Of a DNA stretch of 9,116 bases, positions 6,560-9,116 are shown piece after piece. Position 1 is the stretch's first letter, and each line of letters begins with the position of its first letter. Source of the DNA: Kouleothrix aurantiaca (GTDB lineage: Bacteria; Chloroflexota; Chloroflexia; Chloroflexales; Roseiflexaceae); assembly GCA_001399705.1 (NCBI GenBank), contig LJCR01000054.1, positions 1 through 9,116 on the forward strand, written 5' to 3'. The notes beneath the pieces are model-generated. The model searched no databases. It saw only the letters and a list, made by a program, of their open reading frames with translations, and had not been told where the DNA came from. Both the position numbers and the translations under genes were made by a program.

Positions 6560-7210
6560 ATGCCTCGAGGTACCCTCACCATCGAAAAACAGCTTGCCGA
6601 AGCCCACGTCGTGATCACCAACGTGCGCGCAAGCGCCGAGCTTCAGGCCGCACTGGCGGCTTTTGGCTACACCCCCGAGCGCATCACCCAGGCCGAGCAG
6701 CTTCGCGACGCCGCCCGCGCCCACTACCAGCAGAAGATCGCCGCCTATGGCGGGCTGCGCCGCGCCGCCGACGCGCTGAACGACACCGAAAAGCAGGCCC
6801 AGGCCGTGTACAAGCGCCACGTCAAGATCGCCCGCGTTGCGCTGGAAGATGATCGCGGCGCGCTGCAAGCGATGCAGGCGCTGGGGCCGCGCAAAAACAG
6901 CCTCGCGGAGTGGCTGGCGCAGGCGCAGCAGTTCTACAGCGTCGCCCTCAACGATAGCGCTATTCAGATCAAGCTGGCCGAATTCAGCCTGACTCGCTCT
7001 GTGCTGCAACAAGGCGCAGATCAGATCGAGGCCGTCGCCACACGCCACGCCTCCAGCCTGCAGCAGCGCAGCACCGCGCAGGATGCAACCAGCGCCCGCA
7101 ACAGCTCGCTGGCCGAGCTTGGCACATGGATGCGCGATTTCAAGACGGTGGCGCGCGTTGCGCTGCGTGGCCGCCCGCAACTGCTTGAGCAGATCGGCGT
7201 GCGGGCGTAG
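6560..7210 (+). CDS. Alpha-helical protein of unknown function with internal duplication
   Basis: 216 residues, no cysteine, no signal peptide or membrane segment, rich in Ala, Gln, Arg and Leu; probably a soluble helical bundle. The two halves resemble each other. F35 begins a helix that ends in YKRHVKIARVALEDDRGALQ (84-103) and then L108-G109. F142 begins a similar stretch ending in WMRDFKTVARVALRGRPQLL (190-209) and then I212-G213. Spacing from F to the aromatic is 49 and 48 residues, so a tandem duplication of a roughly 100-residue unit is likely. I recall similar endings (DFxxxARVALxxxPQLLExLGI) in conserved hypothetical proteins of Chloroflexota and Bacteroidetes, without a known role. 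The gene is high-GC like the genome. It has a strong ribosome site, stands alone on its strand, and follows the 85-bp array. No function is assigned. Confidence 0.85.
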   Translation: MPRGTLTIEKQLAEAHVVITNVRASAELQAALAAFGYTPERITQAEQLRDAARAHYQQKIAAYGGLRRAADALNDTEKQAQAVYKRHVKIARVALEDDRGALQAMQALGPRKNSLAEWLAQAQQFYSVALNDSAIQIKLAEFSLTRSVLQQGADQIEAVATRHASSLQQRSTAQDATSARNSSLAELGTWMRDFKTVARVALRGRPQLLEQIGVRA

Positions 7211-7236
7211 GCTATTTCTGCGAAACTTCGCCGCCA

Positions 7237-7262
7237 ATGCACCACAGCGGCACAGAGCGCAC
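7237..7262. repeat. Inverted repeat, left arm (26 bp)
   Basis: It begins ATGCACCACAGCGGCACAG and is the reverse complement of 7600-7625 at 25 of 26 positions. The left arm starts 26 bp after the stop of the upstream gene. Arms plus interior span 389 bp. No target-site duplication is visible. Confidence 0.85.
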
Positions 7263-7271
7263 AAAATTTCT

Positions 7272-7299
7272 GACGAACGACGAACGACGAACGACGAAG
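7272..7299. repeat. Tandem heptamer GACGAAC x4
   Basis: Three perfect GACGAAC units are followed by GACGAAG. The period is strictly 7 bp, as in the GGTTCTT run of the left cluster. Confidence 0.9.
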
Positions 7300-7430
7300 A
7301 GCCAAAGAAAATGTACCACAGAGACACAGAGGCACGGAGGTTTTGTGTACAGGTTGCAGGTTTGAAGGTTCGCAGGTTGCATCTGAAAGCCGAGGCGTGT
7401 TGTATACGCCTGTGTTGCAGGTTGCAGCCT

Positions 7431-7459
7431 CAATCCCAAAACCCCAGACCCTAGACCCT
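7431..7459. repeat. Dispersed direct repeat, copy 2 (29 bp)
   Basis: Same orientation as 1183-1211, with 28 of 29 positions identical. It is embedded among caggttgcag-type words, as is the first copy. Confidence 0.85.
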
Positions 7460-7599
7460 CATGCGGTTGCAAGTTTGAAGGTTTGCAGGTTTGAAGGTTA
7501 CTGCCGACCGCCAACTGCCTGCTGCTTGTGTCTCCCCGTCACCCTATCATCTTGTCACCCCTTCAACCGATCATCCCGGGTATTTCTCCCGCGTTCTCC

Positions 7600-7625
7600 G
7601 TGCGCTCTGTGCCTCTGTGGTGCAT
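7600..7625. repeat. Inverted repeat, right arm (26 bp)
   Basis: Reverse complement of 7237-7262 with one mismatch. It ends 14 bp before the stop codon of the peroxiredoxin gene, so the pair encloses nearly the whole spacer between the two convergent genes. Confidence 0.85.
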
Positions 7626-7639
7626 ACACGCGCCCATCC

Positions 7640-8101
7640 CTAGCCAAGCGCCTGCAAGGCGCGCTCGACGCTCTCGGCTGGGCTAACCTTCACCTGCGCG
7701 TCGGCGATGCGGCCCTGCTCGTCGATCACAAAATGGCTGCGCGTCACGCCCATATACGTCTTGCCATACATGGATTTTTCGCCCCACACGCCATACGCCT
7801 CGGCAATTGCGTGGTCCTCATCCACCAGCAGGGTAAAGGGCAGGTCGAATTTCGTTCGGAACTTCTGGTGCGACTTCTGGCCGTCGGGGCTTACGCCCAG
7901 CACCACCGCGTTCTTTTCCTCGATCAGCGGGTAGTTATCGCGGAAGCCACACGCCTGCGTGGTGCAGCCGGGCGTATCGTCCTTCGGGTAGAAATACAGC
8001 ACCACGCGCTTGCCGCGAAAATCAGCCAGGCGCACCGTCGCTCCGGTGTCGGTGGTTGTTTCGAACTCAGGCGCAAGATCGCCAATCGCCGGGCTTGCCA
8101 T
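7640..8101 (-). CDS. bcp: Thiol peroxidase, BCP/PrxQ-type peroxiredoxin
   Basis: 153 residues, the usual length of the family, from ATG 8101 with AAGGAG (8110-8115) 8 nt upstream. Seen: a thioredoxin-like fold with VVLYFYPKDDTPGCTTQACG (33-52). It holds the peroxidatic Cys46 in the P-x3-T-x2-C motif (Pro39, Thr43) and a second Cys51 five residues on, as in the intramolecular-disulfide BCP class. The conserved Arg is R121 in RSHFVIDEQG. Known: the enzyme reduces hydrogen peroxide and organic hydroperoxides in the cytoplasm and is recycled by thioredoxin. It is convergent with the 6560 gene and divergent from the response regulator gene. The frame stays open upstream of 8101 to 8662, but that part overlaps the regulator and is not coding. 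A weak -10-like TATCAT occurs in the upstream region. Confidence 0.95.
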   Translation of the reverse strand: MASPAIGDLAPEFETTTDTGATVRLADFRGKRVVLYFYPKDDTPGCTTQACGFRDNYPLIEEKNAVVLGVSPDGQKSHQKFRTKFDLPFTLLVDEDHAIAEAYGVWGEKSMYGKTYMGVTRSHFVIDEQGRIADAQVKVSPAESVERALQALG

Positions 8102-8438
8102 GCTCTTTGCTCCTTCCCAGAATGCCTGTGGCACGGCCTCCGCCGCGCGCCGCGCGCATGATAGCACACTGGCGCACATGATCGTCACCCGCCGCGCACC
8201 TACCACACCACTACGGACGATATCACTATAAGAATATATGATGTGACTTTCTCGCCACGCCTGCGTCTTCCCTAAAAGCTGCTTGCATGTGCCCGCACAG
8301 CAGCCTGGGTCTGTGCCGGCCACGCCCGCCAGCACCGCACACACAACGGGAGATGCTGCAAAAACAAAGCGCGCAGGCCAGGTTCGCCTGCGCATCCCGC
8401 AATCGTATGTGAATCCGAACAGAAGATAAGGGAGTGCC
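8102..8438. other. Divergent intergenic region, probable promoters
   Basis: 337 bp between two divergent starts; no gene seen. An AT-rich patch (about 8218-8250, cgatatcactataagaatatatgatg) stands out in otherwise GC-rich sequence and is the likeliest promoter zone, but no good -35/-10 pair was found on either strand. A hairpin lies at 8371-8393. Confidence 0.6.
8371..8393 (+). promoter_or_regulatory. GC-rich hairpin in the response regulator leader
   Basis: GCGCAGGC (8371-8378), 7-nt loop, GCCTGCGC (8386-8393): a perfect 8-bp stem about 45 bp before the regulator start. No T-run follows, so it is not a typical terminator. It could be a leader structure or a dyad operator. Confidence 0.45.
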
Positions 8439-9116
8439 ATGTCGCACATTTTGCTTGCCGACCCGGATCTGATGAACGCTAAACTCACGTCTTTCATTCT
8501 CACCGATGCCGGCCACACCGTTGGAATTGTCAGCAGCGGCAAGCGTGCGCTTGAATACATCGAGCGCGAGCACCCCGATCTCTTGCTCCTCGACCGGCAG
8601 CTGGTTGACATGGACGGTTTCGAGCTATGCCGCCGCATCCGCTCGTTCAGCCTGCTTTCCATTATCTTTCTATGCCGCCCCGGCAGCCTGGCCGAGCGCG
8701 TGCTGGGCCTGGAAAGCGGCGCCGACGACTACATCACCAAGCCCTACGAGCCCAGCGAACTGCTGGCACGCATAGCCGCCGTGCAGCGCCGCTACCAGGC
8801 TGGCATGAAACAGCACGTCGCGCTGACGCGTGGCACGATCACCCTCAACCCGGCCGAGCGCCTGCTCGACATGGGCAGCGCACAGATCGAGCTTACCCCG
8901 ATCGAATGCCAGCTGCTGCACATCCTGATGCTCAATGCGGGGCGCATCGTCAACGACCAGGCACTGCTCACCGCAGCCTGGGGCGCCAGTGCGAAAGGCC
9001 GCAACCTGCTTACGGTCTACATTTACCGGCTACGCAGCAAACTTAGCCCGGAACAGCCCACGGCCGCACCAATCATCACGATTCGCGGCCAGGGCTATAT
9101 GTTTGTTGAAGAAAAC
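8439..9116 (+). CDS. OmpR/PhoB-family response regulator (runs off the right edge)
   Basis: 226 codons are visible from ATG 8439 and the frame is open at the edge; the domains are essentially complete. AAGGGAG (8428-8434) lies 4 nt before the start. Receiver (about 3-118): phosphoacceptor D52 in LLLLDRQLVDMDG, switch lysine K101 in DDYITKPYEP. Winged-helix domain (about 125-224): LTPIECQLLHILMLNAGRIV, helix NLLTVYIYRLRSKL, and the wing ITIRGQGYMF. Known: phosphorylation at the Asp drives dimerisation and binding to promoter repeats. Odd: the usual acidic pair near the start is ADPD, with only D8 in place, and the usual Thr/Ser-Ala after strand 4 is C79-R80 (IIFLCRPG). No histidine kinase is in the window. 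The signal and target genes are unknown; control of the divergent peroxiredoxin is possible but not shown. Confidence 0.93.
   Translation, partial: MSHILLADPDLMNAKLTSFILTDAGHTVGIVSSGKRALEYIEREHPDLLLLDRQLVDMDGFELCRRIRSFSLLSIIFLCRPGSLAERVLGLESGADDYITKPYEPSELLARIAAVQRRYQAGMKQHVALTRGTITLNPAERLLDMGSAQIELTPIECQLLHILMLNAGRIVNDQALLTAAWGASAKGRNLLTVYIYRLRSKLSPEQPTAAPIITIRGQGYMFVEEN

Larger units (their letters stand above)
7211..7639. repeat. Gene-free repeat cluster between convergent genes
   Basis: This 429-bp spacer contains no convincing gene. It is bounded by a 26-bp inverted repeat (7237-7262 and 7600-7625). Inside are a heptamer run (7272-7299), a further accacagag...cacggag word (7314-7339), caggttgcaggtttgaa words (7350-7366 and 7480-7500) and the 29-bp block shared with 1183-1211. 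No clear stem plus T-run terminator was seen for either convergent gene. Confidence 0.8.

Noticed and set aside
7211..7231. Terminator for the 6560 gene (GCGAA-AC-TTCGC)
   Set aside because: The loop is only two bases and no T-run follows.
6530..7327. 265-codon minus-strand frame
   Set aside because: It is a shadow of the 6560 gene and of repeat DNA beyond it; no ribosome site.
8102..8662. Upstream extension of the peroxiredoxin frame to 340 residues
   Set aside because: It would overlap the response regulator antisense. BCP proteins are about 150 residues, and ATG 8101 has AAGGAG at proper spacing.

Overview
The window is a mostly high-GC bacterial stretch. The intergenic DNA is full of short-period repeats of the kind 'accacagaggcacagagg', 'caggttgcaggtttgaa' and 'gacgaac'. 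Together with the mix of gene families, this suggests a Chloroflexota genome (filamentous Chloroflexia such as the Roseiflexus or Kouleothrix type). That assignment is an inference from style, not from a marker gene.

Layout from left to right: (1) 1-757, minus strand: the N-terminal 252 codons of a multi-pass membrane protein with an STT3-like DxD-Gly-Tyr-Tyr-His-x-Arg loop; it runs off the left edge. (2) 758-1368: gene-free and packed with degenerate 7-8 bp tandem repeats. (3) 1369-2148, minus: a secreted GH16-type glucanase/lectin-fold protein with an intact EIDIE catalytic motif. (4) 2149 to about 6070: a visibly AT-richer segment. It carries a small antitoxin-like gene (2263-2475, minus) 25 bp downstream of a 1107-residue single-polypeptide restriction-modification enzyme (2501-5824, minus). 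That enzyme has an N-terminal PD-(D/E)xK nuclease, a gamma-type N6-adenine methylase core and a Type ISP-like C-terminal part, but no helicase. The composition suggests a horizontally acquired defence module. (5) 5825-6559: a long leader/intergenic region with an 85-bp tandem duplication and repeated tetraloop hairpins. (6) 6560-7210, plus: an alpha-helical protein of unknown function with an apparent internal duplication. (7) 7211-7639: a second gene-free repeat cluster, bounded by a 26-bp inverted repeat, between two convergent genes. (8) 7640-8101, minus: a BCP/PrxQ-type thiol peroxidase. (9) 8102-8438: a divergent intergenic region. (10) 8439 to the right edge, plus: an OmpR/PhoB-type response regulator whose receiver departs from the consensus at two conserved sites.

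The clearest functional unit is the restriction-modification gene plus its antitoxin-like neighbour. The peroxiredoxin and response regulator are transcribed divergently from a shared 337-bp region. The other genes look like independent housekeeping or accessory genes separated by repeat-rich spacers. The 85-bp array, the inverted-repeat-bounded spacer, the duplicated helical protein and the atypical receiver are the least ordinary things here.
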